64,000 nucleotides of DNA, taken from contig OY987243.1 of NCBI GenBank assembly GCA_963920765.1, positions 3,348,001 through 3,412,000 of the forward strand, in the 5' to 3' direction. The first letter of the stretch is position 1, and the number at the start of each line of letters is the position of its first letter. The position numbers were made by a program, and so were the translations under genes. Positions 63,491-64,000 of the stretch are shown piece by piece. This DNA is from Ulota crispa (lineage: Eukaryota > Streptophyta > Bryopsida > Orthotrichales > Orthotrichaceae). The notes below the pieces were generated by a model. The model was not told the DNA's origin. It searched no databases and worked only from the letters and a program-made list of their open reading frames with translations.

Positions 63491-63555
63491 AACAAAAAGA
63501 CCATGTCATGACAACAAAAAGACCATGTCATGACAACAAAAAGACCATGTCACTC
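63491..63555. repeat. Tandem repeat, three copies of a 22-bp unit
   Basis: Unit AACAAAAAGACCATGTCATGAC; two full copies and a partial third. Confidence 0.9.
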
Positions 63556-64000
63556 CCAATCATAAACCGCCACCTACACAATTTCCTTTCCCTTATGTCA
63601 ACTTGCATGTTTGATTTGGGTGCATGCATGTCTTGTTTGGGTGCAAGAGTGTCTACTTTAGGTTTAATTTTAGATGTCGAAACACGCTAGTGTTGCAATT
63701 GGGTACTCCTACCTTAGAGGGCTCCTTCACAGTACAAAATCAAGAGCAATCATGACTTATACTCCTAAACGCCTGCAGTGGTAGGTCATGAGTGAGTGGT
63801 TGAGATCACAAAGATCGAATAATAATAATAATAAATTCAATTGTTCTACCTGTCTTGGTCAATGTTTTCTGTCCTTGTCCTCGTTCCCCTTAATTTATTT
63901 TCGTCCTTGTCACTCTTCTTGATTTGGCGCTTATGATTTTCGGTACCAATTTATTTTCAAAATTGGTTTTTCTTTTGGCTACTTTGTATCTTCAAATTTT
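63556..64000. other. Intergenic end of window
   Basis: No gene seen. An (AAT)5 microsatellite lies at about 63819-63834. Confidence 0.45.

Overview
The window looks like nuclear DNA of a seedless streptophyte (bryophyte, lycophyte, fern or charophyte grade) with a large, AT-rich, transposon-filled genome. The evidence is four intact eukaryotic genes with canonical GT-AG introns or none. They are a plant-type Qa-SNARE, a cytochrome b5-fused front-end desaturase (a class tied to C20 polyunsaturated fatty acids and absent from most seed plants), the snoRNP protein NOP10 and a plant-type squalene epoxidase. The species itself is inferred only to that grade. No bacterial, organellar or viral gene was seen.

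Layout. 0-4.9 kb: AT-rich sequence with small inverted-repeat elements, then the syntaxin gene (+, two exons, 4874-6872). 7-37.6 kb: about 30 kb with no recognisable host gene, made of nested mobile elements. These include CACTA-type, hAT-type, Mutator-type and Helitron elements, foldback MITEs, minisatellites, and a large group of elements bounded by TTAA plus a CCCC/GGGG inverted terminus. 37.6-40.1 kb: GC-rich leader and the intronless desaturase gene (+, 38599-40053). 40-49 kb: decayed sequence with one probable coding relic, a TTAA element and a Mutator-type MITE. 49.6-50.7 kb: NOP10 (+, two exons). 52.7-56.6 kb: squalene epoxidase (-, eight exons). 57-64 kb: a promoter-proximal 10-bp minisatellite, a CACTA-like element, and a chain of four TTAA elements that share boundary TTAA sites.

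The four genes are unrelated in function (vesicle fusion, PUFA synthesis, rRNA/snoRNP maturation, sterol synthesis) and form no cluster. The most unusual content is the transposon landscape. (i) Many TTAA-bounded, piggyBac-like elements carry TIR sequences that are matched within each element but differ between elements; some are chained through shared TTAAs. (ii) Two Helitrons sit exactly head to tail (CTAG|TC junction), each with an internal minisatellite. (iii) Nested CACTA and hAT insertions can be dated against paralogous empty sites in the same window. None of the elements found carries a recognisable transposase gene, so all would depend on proteins encoded elsewhere.
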